64,000 nucleotides of DNA from Ficedula albicollis. Lineage: Eukaryota; Chordata; Aves; Passeriformes; Muscicapidae. How positions within the stretch are numbered: position 1 is the stretch's first letter; each line of letters starts with the position of its first letter. The translations under genes were made by a program, and so were the position numbers. Below the pieces are notes generated by a model. The model did not search any database. It had not been told where the DNA came from and was given only the letters and a program-made list of their open reading frames with translations. Shown one piece after another: positions 14,283-27,245 of this stretch. The stretch covers positions 493,839 through 557,838 of the forward strand of contig NW_004775935.1 of the NCBI RefSeq assembly GCF_000247815.1, in the 5' to 3' direction.

Positions 14283-14889
14283 ATTACACTGGAGAAAAAC
14301 TTTCTGTAGTTATGACAGTTCTTATGGGGAAAGATTTTCTATCAATAATACTTTTTGTCACAAAGTACTTGGATTATAATATAGTAGAATTTCTTATGAC
14401 TCTTAAAATGTTCTCAATATTATTTACTTTATTCATCAGTTGGTGAGACACTGAAAAGTACTTTAAAATAGGATGTTATTAACACAGATTCAGGCTCATT
14501 TACTAAGAGGCTGTTAGTTTGCCTGTTCACAACATAAGAGTGAGTCAGAGTCCTGAGATACAGTGGCTGCACACAAAGTAAAAACTGAGGGGCTAGTTTT
14601 ACACTCAGGCCCTGGCAGTGGACATACAGCTGCAACATTTCAGAGGCAGGTCTGGCTAGACATTGAGTTGGTTTGGAGCTCTGACAGAGCAAAAGTATTT
14701 GGTAAAAAATGTACAGTCAATTACAAAGAAGCAGTTAATTATAATTCTGAGAAGCTAGGACAAATAGAAGATACTTCCTGAACACATAAAACCTTTAGAT
14801 GAAGATAGTACTGTACTGTATAGAAAATCCAAATAGACTCTGGCAATTTGAAATGTAAAATCCAGGACAATATAGTACAGGTAGACCTA

Positions 14890-15285
14890 TTTATTCAGTC
14901 AAAAGAATAATGGTTATAATACAGCCTTCAAAAGAGCTTGTGTTCCTTCTTCATCATAAGAATAAAATCTCCTCAACATTGTTTGTATTCGGAAGTCCCT
15001 GCTATAATTTATGAAACTAGCATTTGTAAAACAAAGTACTTTTACTTTGGGTAGAAACTCAGCATTTGCCATAACTTCTTTCTGAATCATCACACAAATT
15101 TCTCTAGAATTACAGCTCAGTGAAATGCCATGCCAGGGGTGCAGCATTTGAAGAAACCAGGCTGCATTTTTTGGTGCTAATGGTCGCTGTAAGTCCTTGA
15201 CAACAGATGAATTGACCAAACTGGAGATCACAAGCACTAGAAGATAAGAAACTTCATCTGGAAGCCAAGGTATATTTCTTAACAT
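14890..15285 (-). CDS. Unidentified 123-codon reading frame with downstream poly(A) signal
   Basis: An open frame on the - strand from ATG (15285-15283) to TAA (14916-14914), with AATAAA at 14895-14890 on the same strand, 18 nt after the stop. The deduced protein is not low-complexity: it contains the segments PWLPDEVSYLLVLVISSLVN, LAPKNAAWFLQMLHPWHG, EVMANAEFLPKVKVLCFTNA and NYSRDFRIQTMLRRFYSYDE, so its composition is that of a folded, probably helical protein. I do not recognise the family. An in-frame TAA lies 10 codons upstream of the ATG. A possible splice acceptor (CCTTGGCTTCCAG) lies at about 15274-15262, so this could be the terminal exon of a multi-exon gene and not a single-exon gene. 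No poly(A) tail is seen after the hexamer, which argues against a recent processed pseudogene. A tandem duplication begins exactly at the ATG. It could be a real gene end, a decayed gene, or chance. Confidence 0.35.
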
Positions 15286-16292
15286 TTTGTTTGGTTGTGT
15301 TGGCTTTTGTTGTGCTTAAATCCCAAAGGAAGTAATTCTCTCTTCTGTTTGCATGGATTTGCTGTAGATTTCCTTAAAGCTGTCATCTTATATGGAAAAA
15401 GACATGTCTGAGACACCCTGTGAAGATATCAGCTGTCACAGCTGTTAAATGCCATACTACTAGACTGATCCCATAGTCATGCTGCCCCTTCACAAAGGTG
15501 GTTTCCTCATCAGGTTTATTCTCAGAAATCTGAGGGATCTGCTGTGACATTTAGAAGCTGTTGTGCTTGGGGTTTCTTTCTCTAAAGGCAGGTGATTGAT
15601 GTTCATCTCAGACAGATGAACTCCCTGCAGTGATCCTACTTTGCACTGTTACAAAGGTTCGCAATTTGCTCACGGGTCTTGTAGCTCACTCCTAGAAAGC
15701 ATGGGCACTACTCATCCCTTAAGGGTGTAGTATGAATTCATGGCTGTGGCACAACTGATCACACACACATCAACTGCTCTTACCAACCTTTTGTTTGGTT
15801 GTGTTGGCTTTTGTTGTGCTTAAATCCCAAAGGAAGTAATTCTCTCTTCTGTTTGCATGGATTTGCTGTAGATTTCCTTAAAGCTGTCATCTTATATGGA
15901 AAAAGACATGTCTGAGACACCCTGTGAAGATATCAGCTGTCACAGCTGTTAAATGCCATACTACTAGACTGATCCCATAGTCATGCTGCCCCTTCACAAA
16001 GGTGGTTTCCTCATCAGGTTTATTCTCAGAAATCTGAGGGATCTGCTGTGACATTTAGAAGCTGTTGTGCTTGGGGTTTCTTTCTCTAAAGGCAGGTGAT
16101 TGATGTTCATCTCAGACAGATGAACTCCCTGCAGTGATCCTACTTTGCACTGTTACAAAGGTTCGCAATTTGCTCACGGGTCTTGTAGCTCACTCCTAGA
16201 AAGCATGGGCACTACTCATCCCTTAAGGGTGTAGTATGAATTCATGGCTGTGGCACAACTGATCACACACACATCAACTGCTCTAACCAACC
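15285..16292. repeat. 504-bp tandem duplication, two copies
   Basis: Copy 1 spans 15285-15788 and copy 2 spans 15789-16292. Both begin TTTTGTTTGGTTGTGTTGGC and end CAACTGCTCT(T/A)ACCAACC. Reading them side by side I see only the T/A difference near the end, so the event is recent or is being homogenised, or is an assembly duplication. Each copy contains GTGTAGTATGAATTCATGGC and a CACACACACA run. The unit is immediately upstream (on the - strand) of the reading frame at 14914-15285. Confidence 0.95.
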
Positions 16293-16418
16293 ACTGCTCA
16301 GTGCTCGTGTGCTGAAGAACAATAAGGCATTAATTTCTACTTCAGCATCATACACCACTGCTCAGTGCTCGTGTGCTGAAGAACAATGAGGCATTAATTT
16401 CTGCTTCAGCATCATACA
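16291..16418. repeat. 64-bp tandem duplication with coding-like - strand text
   Basis: Units at 16291-16354 and 16355-16418 share CCACTGCTCAGTGCTCGTGT, GCTGAAGAACAAT and CTTCAGCATCATAC, and differ by two A/G transitions. Read on the - strand, the outer copy gives YDAEAEINASLFFSTRALSS with no stop and flanking codons PLL, which looks like exon sequence. It directly follows the 504-bp duplication. Confidence 0.9.
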
Positions 16419-19400
16419 GCAGTGGAATACAAAATACAGTTTTACAAATAAATATTCAACATATGATTGAAAAAATCACCTGTTTATTTCATACTGACCT
16501 TTCCCATATTACCTCATTTTAATTCCACTGAAGAAATGTTTGTTGAGCTCATGAGATGGCAGATACTTTGGAGAAGCAAAGTGGCCCCCTAGAATCTTCA
16601 TCAGTGTCATGATGAACAAATATTACCTACTAACTGCTAGTTGCAAAGATGAAGAAACATAATTGGTTTAAATGGACTAAAAATTCAGGTGAAACGGTCA
16701 CATTTATTTGATTGAAGAATAATTAAGTGTATTCTTTGAATCTATTTAATTTTATATAAAGATTTAAATATGTATTTAAATGTACAATAAGTATATAATT
16801 AGTAAGTATTAATAAATGTTATGATAATTAGTAAGTATAATAATAGTAAGTATTTCCTCGATAGAAGAATTATGAATGATCAAATATGTTGATGGAATAG
16901 GGCACCTATTTCTAGAAAAAGCTGTATGGAAAGCCTCTCATTTGTCATATCTTATTTCAAATACATAATGAAAAGCTCTACTGCATGTAGTATCTCCTGA
17001 AAAGCCTTAAATACATTTTAAAATATTTTCTGTGTTTCAGTATTAAATACATTAATAATTCCCTAAAAAGAAGTTTTGATTAAGCTGCAGGTACTTTTGA
17101 ATTAATTCCTGGTGCAATGAACCTCCCAATAGAAACTTAAATGTCATCTAATGTGTTTTTCTCAAAAACTCTTCAGATTGTCAGATATTCAGGTTCTTCC
17201 CTGAGATAGGGCTGTATGCACACAATGACATACACCTTGGGTATGGATAAAAAGGATTTCTGCAAAGCCAAAACCAAAGTAAAGGCTTTTCAGCACCAAG
17301 TTTGCTTAAGTCTCCTTCTTGAGAGCTAAGTCAACAGCTGTAATCCTCACTCAGAAGGGTATAAACACCTGAAATGCCTAACTCAGTAGCACAGTGACCA
17401 TCACCACTGCCTTACTGGCTTTGCCTAGAACATGGCATGTGCCATTTCTGCCTGAGATCCTCATATGACCACAGGGAACTGTAATAACAAAGGCAATGTA
17501 ATGAAATATCTCTGCTGCACTAACGGGCATAAAACCAAAATAAACATCAACTGGTAGTGAAAAATAGATTGAGTCAATTTTGCTTCATAGCTGTTTAATT
17601 TGCTCTTGAAATTTCAACCTAGTGTTAAGCCAGCATAGCTGACTTGTATTTTCTTTGGACAGCTCACCAAAAATGTTACTATTTAAGATCATCATTATAT
17701 CCCCACAACTTTTGCAGTCTCAGATGTATAGGATATATAGATGTATATATATATATATATACTCTTCACTGATTCCCCCTGCCCTTTCCTACGCACATTT
17801 TTTCCCCAAAAAGTTATTTTGGAACCTCAGAAATGAGATAAAGCATCACATTTCTAAAGAGCTGAAGTGTTACCAGTGCTCAGAGAAAGGGCTCATCTTT
17901 TAATGTGTGAGCAGCCTTTGTCACAGAGCCCCATAGCTGTACTATTGTCAGGGGCCTTACAATAGCACAACAGGCAGGTTTCACGTGGGAAAGGGAGCTC
18001 AGAAGCTGAAAACAGAATTTCCACTGCCAGTCATGTAGTCATGACTTCCTCCTTTGTGTATGTTGCTCTTCTGATCAAAGTCTCCTTTGCTGTTCTGATT
18101 TAGGCAGTTGCCCTCCCCAAAGCAGAAAGCTCCACCTGTCAAAATGTCATTTCCAAAGCTTCTCTTCTGCTTTCACCTCTCATGTGCAGATTTAGTACAC
18201 ACCACGGATGTACAAACAATTGTACTGAACTTCAGCATAGCCCCTGAGCTGTAAAACATGTACAACTTATTCCTGAATACTGTGTTACTAGACAGCATGA
18301 CCAATTTTTTGAAGTCTCTTAACAGTGCATAATATGTGCAAATTTTTATGACTTGCATTGCAGCACTCTGAAATATTTGTTAAAAACACACAACTATACT
18401 ATAATAGCACTCTCAGAAACTTTATGAAACATCGGGACCCTTATGAAACATCTGTTTCAAAGATTTTGGCTCTGTAGGTGTCACTGCTGCCTCTGAGTAA
18501 CAGCTCTTGCTTTATGGTTGTACTTTGCATATTGACTTGACAGGTCAGCAAGAAGTGCATTTAGTAAAATTGATCAGCAAAATCCTAAAATCACAAGGTA
18601 TTCCTCCCAAGAAGCTTGAGTAATACATCACGAAGTAACAACTTAGGAAAAATAATATAGCAAACTTAAAATTTTGTAATCACTATTACACGTTAATAAA
18701 GTAGACCTCCCAAGTAGCTAAACATTTAAAAACTCTATACACTAGAAAGCCCTGGTTATTTTGGTGTTTATGTTCTGTCCAAAGATATACAAAGTAAGGA
18801 GTATAATCCTATTTCCAGCTGTATTTATCCAAGTGTTTGGCTCCGATACAGATTATGAAACAAAACGTAGAAATGACAAAAAACACAGTGGTATTATCAG
18901 CTATAAACTGAGTAATCTTCAGAGATTGTTTTACTCTGAATTTCTTCCTGTTTTTCCAAATCCTTCCTGGTTTTGGTGAGTGTGTGGTTGGTTGATTTAG
19001 CCTATTGGAAATGCTGCAATGAAGCAGACAGGAGCTAGTAATGTAGGAAAAACTGTTTTAGAGGTAGGTACCACATCAGACTGGACTAAAATCAGTGAAG
19101 AGATATGGAGGACCTAAGCAAGTCTTAGCAGAATATCCCAGAGCCAGGCACACTGGTCAAGGCTCAGGTAATTAGGGTCTCCTGCACCTACTTAATTGCT
19201 GCCATGATGAAAGTCAAATTTAAAAGTGTAATTCAGCACCCCTGAATAACAACTTGAGGTTCCTCTCCTCCCTGAAAAACAGCTAACTACTTTGGTAAAA
19301 GTGTTAAAGTTCTATTCGACTTGGATAACAGTATCACTCACTTTCATTGTGACTTTTATATGAAATTAAATATGGAACACATGTAACCTAAATATAACCA

Positions 19401-20275
19401 GCATCACCAGCTGCCTTAAATTCTATTGTTTCTAACCAGTTTATTGTTAAGATATGTGTATGAAGATGTTAACTTATCATTCAACTATTTTTTCTTTTGG
19501 TTCCTGTTCAGGCCACAGGACTTACCACAAGTAATATAGAAACCAAAATGGAGGTAAATTTTTCGTGTTGTTGTGAACACTTATTCCACTGAGCTGACTA
19601 TAAAGAAGCAAGATATTTTCTTTCTTTCTTTTCCTTTTGCCCCAGAGTGATTATTGGGTTACATCACCTTAGATGTTTTAATGGATGATTCCCATATTGC
19701 AATAACTTGCTTTGTTCCATCTAAAAACTTTTACCCAATGTCTTTAAAATAATTATGAAGCAATATCACTGTAGTTTTTTCAATACTTTTAATACAATCA
19801 CTAATTTTAAGAACATAGTTTTACATTTCTCAAAATGTATTTCCTAAGTTGTATTTTTTTTAAAAAGTATGCACACCTAGCTGCTTCTAGCAATTATAGA
19901 CAAGGTACACAGTTATTGGTACCAGAGTTTTACACATATGGAAACAGTATTTTTCCAACAGTGTTGTAACCAAAGTGTAAAATACATTATATGATTTTAG
20001 AGAAAAGCTGTGAGCAGAGTATAAGATAAAGCTCTATCAACCAAGACTAAGGCAACTTTAAAAAGGGGATACAGCTGTTAGTTTATCTAAAACTATTAAA
20101 ACAGCTATAATAACAAAATTTGTTGATTATTTACTGCCTGAAATTTGAACTTAAGTAAGATTGAATGAATATGAAGAGATGTCCTTATCTCCTGGGTTGC
20201 TGGGGATCAGAAATCTGTGTTTTCCGCCGAATACAAAATAACTTGCAAAGCATTTGTCCTCATAAAAAAAACAAA
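16419..20275. other. AT-rich intergenic stretch, nothing recognised
   Basis: Apart from a short AT microsatellite, I find no exon, transposable element end or RNA gene here. The longest open frames are under 85 codons and AT-rich in composition. A small direct repeat (CCTTATGAAACATC words) occurs near 18420-18450. Confidence 0.5.
17738..17761. repeat. AT dinucleotide microsatellite
   Basis: Alternating T and A from GATGTATATATATATATATA to TACTC, about 20-24 bp, short and without other features. Confidence 0.9.
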
Positions 20276-20527
20276 AACAAGAGTGTCCTCTTGTGGCACT
20301 ACAGAATAAGCCATGTGAAGCTGTCTTGTGTCGAAATACTTTTCTTAACAACTAGATTCTGGAGTTCGTTGGGGTGTTCTGGTAGATGTTTTTGTTTGGT
20401 TAACAAGAGTGTCCTCTTGTGGCACTACAGAATAAGCCATGTGAAGCTGTCTTGTGTCGAAATACTTTTCTTAACAACTAGATTCTGGAGTTGGTTGGGG
20501 TGTTCTGGCAGATGTTTTTGTTTGGTT
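20276..20527. repeat. 126-bp tandem duplication
   Basis: Copy 1 at 20276-20401 and copy 2 at 20402-20527 both start AACAAGAGTGTCCTCTTGTG and end TGTTTTTGTTTGGTT. I count two differences (GTTCGTT/GTTGGTT and GGTAGATG/GGCAGATG), about 98 percent identity. Because 126 is a multiple of three, an open frame runs through both copies and repeats a 42-residue segment, but nothing else indicates it is translated. Confidence 0.95.
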
Positions 20528-22275
20528 TGGCAGTTGGGGTTCTTTAGGTTTTGTTTGATTAGTTGACTTTTTTTATTTTTTTAATAAATATGTACAAATG
20601 TGTTTGAATAGGTATTTCTAATTTTAGGAATAAGTGTTTCAAGGTTGGCAGATCTGGGATCGAGCTTTTACACCGGTTCAGGAAGACACAATGCCCAAGG
20701 TCTCCAGCAGCATCCCTTCTTGCCATCCCAAGGAGATGGGGGCCAGAGGTGCCATGTGGTCAGAGCTCTGCCATTGTTGGCTCCCCCATGGGTCCATGAA
20801 CACATGTACTTGCACTGTATAGTATACAAAATGTGTGATAGAGTTGTGTCTGTAAAGCATAGTGAGACCAACCTGCATTTAGGTCCTGGGCTGAGTTATA
20901 TGGTTCTAATGCCCCTCTCACTGGCACTATTCATTGCTCTGCAGGTCCAGGTTGCCTTTGGCCCTGACTCTCAACCCCACTTGGAAAAGTGTTTATCATG
21001 CTATCATTTTTAGCTGACTGTATCATGGATAAATGTGGCTAGCCACAGCTCAGATATCTCCAGTTTAGTCAAATGGAAGAACTTCAGTCACTTTTTCTGC
21101 AGCCTGTCCTGTGATTTTGAACTTAACTTTTCTCACCAAACTCAAAATAATAGCAGGTGAATTTTAGTTTGCTAAAGGACTGCTGTAGTTCAGGTGTCCC
21201 AGAAGTTAATGGGGATATCGAGCTGGATCACAAAAGGGAAATCTGTCCATCCAAAGCTGATGGCCTCTGATGTGCATACCTCACTGACTGTCCTAATGAT
21301 TATGGCTACACTTCTGTGTAGGCAGCTGTTCCTGAGCACTGTGTAGTAGGATGGGAGACCTCAAGAATCTAATACCACATTAGAAAATAGGTTAAAACTG
21401 TGCTGGAGGGTAGACATGAGAAAAAGGAAACTGAAATGAAGCCAATACAGTTGAATAGTTGATGAGGCATGAAATGCCAGGGTGAAATACTTAATTTATA
21501 AGGGATTGTTTTTCTCTTGAACAGACAATTACTTAAGAAAGAACAAGGTCTTGCAGTACTTTTATGGAGCAGGGTTTTTCACTGACAAATGTGGTATGAA
21601 AAGTTCCTGCTAGCACTCTTCATGGTCAGATGAATTAACACCAGGTCTTGCTATATTTAATGAAATGGTCTAAAATGAAATCTTTAAATTTATCAAGATG
21701 TTCTCTTGAATTTTATCAAAGAAATATCATTGATAAAATTGTTGTGGTGTCTGAAAAATCTTTGAGGTGATACAAAAGAAAATTAGTTTCTAATACTTAG
21801 TTTGTAGAGAACAGGATGTAAAAAAAAAAGTTATCTGAAACAAAAGGCTTTGGTTTTAGACTTCATTTAGCAAGAAAAAGGAAATCAAGGATATTTGAGA
21901 ATTACTCTTGGAGAAGGTAAGCAAGCAAAAGCATATGGGATAGGCTTGCTTTGAGAACTATTGTGGTCTGACAACCTGAAAACCATGTTTCTAAGAAGAG
22001 TCATTATAGATAAGTTGAGTATAATTTTCTTGACTGTTCAGATGGTGTTTGCAAGGTGAAGTTAGTTTCCATGTTCTTGGGTGTCATTTCTGTGCCCATA
22101 TTATTTGTAAATTATTTGTTTTATCTTGCTTTTCATCAAACCCAGGAGGCTGGGTTTCATTTCTTGCTGTGCTGGTTAAGATTTGCAATCAGCTTCTTAT
22201 TTCTTGTTTTTCTTACCTCTAACAGCTGAGAAAATGCTTATCAGCCCCAAACACAATGTTCAAAAGTAAAAAGGC
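20528..22275. other. Intergenic stretch, no gene recognised
   Basis: A GC-richer block at about 20640-20960 is open in several frames on both strands (60 to 122 codons) without a recognisable protein. The rest is AT-rich with no repeat end or RNA gene that I can name. Confidence 0.4.
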
Positions 22276-22278
22276 ACA

Positions 22279-22666
<388 letters not shown>

Positions 22667-24224
22667 CTAAATTGGAAGCAGAGAATAGAGACCAATTGAG
22701 GAACTTAGAAATAGTTGTGCATGCAATTAATTTCCCATAAGTATTAGAGGAATTCTCCTATGTTTAACTATTGGGTGTCATCTGTGTTTGGCTGTCCTTC
22801 TGACAGTTGTGGTGATCTTGCTGCTTGCTCTGCTGGAACCAGATGGGCTGTGCAGACTGCTTGGATTCACCCCAGTGGCCTTGTTGATGTGGGTGTTGCT
22901 CCTGAGGCCAGCAGATATGCAAGAACCCTTTGTTAGAGCACAGAATCAAGAGAGTAATAATGTTTTTCCTGATTCTTTCGTACCTGGATCTATCTGTCCT
23001 CTGGTCCATGAATTCCAAAGAAGAAGGAGGTGGCAGACCTTTGTCAGTAGTAAGGTGTGTCTAACATATCTTAAACCTGACAAATTATATCATGTGACTT
23101 GTGAATTCTGACTTATTATTTGCTTTATATGAGTCAGTCTATTTAGGTGAGTTATTTGGGCAAAGAAGTTACATCAAGGTGGAAACAGAAGTCCAAGAAT
23201 ATTCAGTGCTTCACCTATAATTCTTGATAATCTATGTCATTTCACCTTAGTAGTTTTAAACCCTGTGGAAGCTTCAGATTTTAAGGTATCTGGCTTGCAT
23301 CATAACTACCTGCTGTGAGTTTTGAGTTGGGAGAATCTGGCCCCAAAGCAGCCTCCTAATGAATTTATTTTATTAATTATTTTAAGTTGCAGAATTGTTC
23401 TGTGAAAACACAAAATCAGTCTTGGATGTGCTGTCAGCTCAGTTCTTCCCCACCACCCCCCCCGCCTTTTTCCCATCCTTAAAATTGAGATTGATTAACC
23501 TGTAACATATTTTATTGCCTTGTTTCCTAAAATAAAAAGTATCAATAGGACTGAAAGGCTCAAATACTCAAGGAAAGTACTTTAAAAGAATATCTACTTG
23601 AAAGTGTCTACTTTCAAATGAGCACTTCAGCCTGAACGAGACATTGCTGAAGTTCCTTCCTCTCAAGCAGAATTCATGATTACAGAAGTGAGCACTAAAA
23701 CTTTTTAAGATTAACTCTTACCCAGACCTTATATTTTCTGTCCCAAGCAGGATAACAATAGCAACAGCTCTTTATTTGATTGCATTCTGTAATAAAGAAG
23801 TTGGCATTAAGTTGTAAGAGAGAGAAGAGGGCAGCTATTTTTAACCTAGGCTATCTACATATTTGAGGTTGAAAGCTGAAGCGAAGAATGGAGGAAGCAG
23901 ACTTCCTGCTATTTCCATTGCTATTTCTTTTCTGTCAGTAAGATCCATACAAATCTAGATTTACAACAAAATGTATGTGAAATATCAACATTATTGCGAC
24001 TTTTAATTTTAAATGCAAACATCAAATTAAAATATATGATAATTCTTTTTGAATGACATCTTGATTGATAAACTTCCTCTGACATAAAATTGTGTATTTC
24101 ATATGAATTGAGGCACTGCAGTAGTCATTGCTTGTGTTTCCCAAAGCTGAGCTAATTAGTGCTTCTGAGACTTCAGACCCAGCTAGTCCTGGGAAATAAG
24201 TGAAATTGTGACCTTTGCATTCAT

Positions 24225-24275
24225 ACTCCGGGAAATATTTTCACTGATGTCAATAAAGTCAGGATTTCACTTTCA
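24225..24275. repeat. Possible ancient amniote repeat fragment
   Basis: The phrase CACTGATGTCAATAAAGTCA followed by GGATTTCAC resembles a degenerate word (GATGTCAATGGAGTCAGGAT) that I associate with old repeats in bird and reptile genomes. Only about 45 bp is involved and I cannot name the family. Confidence 0.25.
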
Positions 24276-25194
24276 AAGTTGTTGGATTTTATGTAGCTTT
24301 AGCAGATCAAAAGAATTTTCCAGAGGTACATATGTCTATATCAAAAAGTTTGTTGAATATTTAACAGTATAAAAACTTTCCTCTTATTTTTTTGTCTCAG
24401 AACTTCACTCATTGGGCCATTGGAATAGCACACTGTGATTAAGAATTTTATTTTAAAATTAGGTTTCATTGTTTTTATTAAGCTCCACAGATGATTTAGT
24501 GACTAAATATCAATTATTTTTTATGTTTCTGTTCCAGTACATTGTTTATAGAAATTGTTTCATAGTATTGCTTCTGTTGTACCATTTAAATTTCTGATTG
24601 GATTTTCAAATCAAGTAATGTAATTCTGTTTGACAATGGAAAACATACAGTTTTGATACAAGCTGGAATTTTGCATATCATTGTGTCTCACTTAAAAATA
24701 ATTGTCAACATAATTTTGGTTTGGTTTCAATATGTCAAAGTAGCAATAGAATACTGTCACTTTCTAACCTATCAAATTAAATATCAGCTATTTTTTAATA
24801 TTCATACATTCATACAATCAGAACCTATTTATCTGGATTAAAAGTAAATAAAGAAAAATTGTTCTAGAAGTTTAAGACAGTAAAAGAAAGTTTGAATGAA
24901 GTGTATTCCTGGCTATGAATACTTCAAACTTTGGTAACTTTTAAAAAGGCAGTGGAGAGAATGTAGTTGTTCATATACCCTATTCTAACTGTGTGAATGT
25001 TGTAATAGAAAAAAACTTTTATATTCTCACTTATTTCATATTAGGCACACAGTCTAACTGCAATAAAGGAATTTGGCATCCTCTGAGCTTTCCATCCTGA
25101 AGGCCTTCTTTGTCCCCACTAAAGAATTTCCTTTACTGGAGGCAGGATCAAATCAGCAGTCATTTCCATTACTGAACAGTAAACAGGCCATACC

Positions 25195-25320
25195 TCTGAA
25201 GATGAACATTCAGTGCCATGGTTTAGTTGATGAGGAGGTGTTGGGTCGTAGGTTGGACTTGATGCTCTCAAAGGTCTTTTGCAGCCTAGTTTATTCTGTG
25301 ATTCTCTGTGATTCTCTAAT
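25195..25320 (+). mobile_element. CR1 LINE 3' terminal fragment
   Basis: Typical CR1 end in sense orientation: TGCCATGGTTTAGTTGATGA, GGTTGGACTTGATG, TCAAAGGTCTTTTGCAGCCT and a doubled terminal octamer GTGATTCTCTGTGATTCTCT at about 25297-25317. Only the last 125 bp of the element is kept, as in most avian copies. Confidence 0.85.
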
Positions 25321-26297
25321 GACTGCTAAATACAAGTCACACATTTTTATACAGCTATTATTAATTGTGTTATAAATACCCTTTGTTACTGTTTTTAATG
25401 TAGTATTAGGAAGAATTGCATTGTGCTGAAAAGATATTACTCAAACAAAAAATTAAATACTTAATAGATTGATCTATCCCAGCACAGTCAACTTCTGCAT
25501 TTGAAAAGTGTTATCCAACAACACATAAAAGTTGCTTGTATAATTCTAATGTTAGCACTTCTATAGCCTGGCTTTACAAAATCATCTGAAGTAAAGCTCT
25601 CTTAGGTGTTCACATGAGACGACATCAAAAACCAGTTTTAAAGCAGCACAATGTAATGAGGAACTCTGAAACTGTGCTAAAATAACACTGTTATCTTACA
25701 GTGGAGGAGAAGTTTTGCTTTTTCCTTACTAAAAGCCATATTCATCATAATTTCCATTAAGTAAATGTGCTTGGTAGCATTAAGTGTTGTCACATAGTAT
25801 AGATAGGAATGTTTCTGAATCAGATGATCCTTGGAACAGAAGTGAATGGTCCAAGGACGCACTCAGAGAAGTCCAGAGTTGCATAGTCACTTTTCCTAAA
25901 TGGACAGCTGAAATCAAGGTTGGCTTTTCTAACTTACAGTTGCTGTAAGATACTATTTTCTTTAAGGAATATTCTACCAATGGCTTTAATTCTGATTTTT
26001 AAAACTGCAATGTCCTTACCTTTAATCCTTGTCTTTAGCCTTAATATTTTTCTCAATTTTTAGCTTCTTGCCTTATGGAGTGTCCTGAAATGATTTAGGT
26101 CAAATAAATCAAGGTATTGTTGTCAAAGCTTTGTCTTCAGTGAGGTGGTAGAATACAATGAATACATTCCTTTAATCAACACTTCTATCTCATTGAAGCA
26201 CATCCATAAATAAGAAGAGCCCTGTATCGTTAATATCCTCTAAACCTCCATAATATCTGTGTAGCAATTATTTTATTCAAAGTCTTCAGAACATAAT

Positions 26298-26395
26298 TGC
26301 TTTTTTTTGTGTATATGGGGGTTTTTTGTTTGTTTGGGGTTTTTTTGTTGTTTTTTGAGTTTTTTGTTGGGTTTTGTTTTGTTTTGTATTTTTAA
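26298..26395. repeat. T/G-rich low-complexity tract
   Basis: About 95 bp of T runs interrupted by G on the + strand (GGGGTTTTTTGTTTGTTTGG type), lying 130 bp before a reverse-oriented CR1. One of six similar tracts in the window. Confidence 0.9.
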
Positions 26396-26521
26396 GTAGA
26401 GAAAAATATTTAAGACAGACAATAGAAAAGTAACAATTAGAAACAGAAAGCTTTTACACTTGAGCAGAGGAGATTGTCTAGCAAGAACCAGATGAGCCTT
26501 TACACAGGAGGTAAATTTAAT

Positions 26522-27245
26522 CATAGAATTGTAGAATCATCATCGAAGAGACCTACAAGGTCTTCCAGTCCAACCACCCACCCAGCAGTAGCACAACAAA
26601 CCCTTAACCACTCAGCCACATCACTCAGCAACAGACCCAGACTTCTCTTGAACTCCTCCAGGGATGGTGACTCCACCACCTCCCTGAGCAACCTCTTCCA
26701 GCTCTTGACCCTAAAAGTGAAAAAAAACTGAATATCCCTGTCTCCTTTGGTCCTCTCACTGCAGGCACAGTAGTGGATATCCACCTCACTACACCTCCTT
26801 TCAGGGAGTTGCGGAGAGCTAAGAGGTCCCCCCTGAGCCTTCTCTTTTCCAGACTAAACAAACCCAGATCCCTCAGCCATTCCTAACAAGACTTGATGAT
26901 TTCTAGCCCTTTCATGAACCTTGTTGCCCTTCTCTGGACATTCTAGAGAATCGCAAAGACACTTTTGAAGCGAAAGGCCCAGAACTGATCAGAGTTTGAG
27001 GTGTGGCCTCACCAGTGCTGAGTACAAGGGGATAATCACTTCCTTCCTCATGCTGGTCAGGATGCCATAGGACATCTTCGCCTCCTGGGCTCACTGTTGG
27101 CTCCTACTGAACCACCTTCAACCAGCAACCCAAGATCCTTTCTGCCAATCCTCTCCTGACCTACTCCTCCTTCAGCCTGTAGTGCTCCATCGGGTTGTGA
27201 CCCAAGTGCACTTCTCCTTATTGAACCTTGTGAAGGCATGAAAAC
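26522..27245 (-). mobile_element. CR1 LINE, reverse orientation, about 720 bp
   Basis: Best-preserved CR1 in the window. Starting from its 3' end on the left: CATAGAATTGTAGAATCATC, AAGGTCTTCCAGTCCAACCA, TGAACTCCTCCAGGGATGGT, CCCTGAGCAACCTCTTCCAG, CTGAGCCTTCTCTTTTCCAG, TTGCCCTTCTCTGGACATTC, GGTGTGGCCTCACCAGTGCT. These are the antisense of the CR1 3' coding and untranslated region. It is 5' truncated at about 27245 and its frame is broken by stops and small indels. Confidence 0.92.

Noticed and set aside
20165..20566. 133-codon frame with a repeated 42-residue segment
   Set aside because: The repeat arises from the 126-bp tandem duplication, which happens to be a multiple of three. No other sign of coding.
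22788..23111. 107-codon frame with a hydrophobic signal-like start
   Set aside because: The frame begins at a non-ATG codon, no splice or poly(A) signals fit, and the hydrophobic run comes from CTG/TTG-rich sequence next to the microsatellite.
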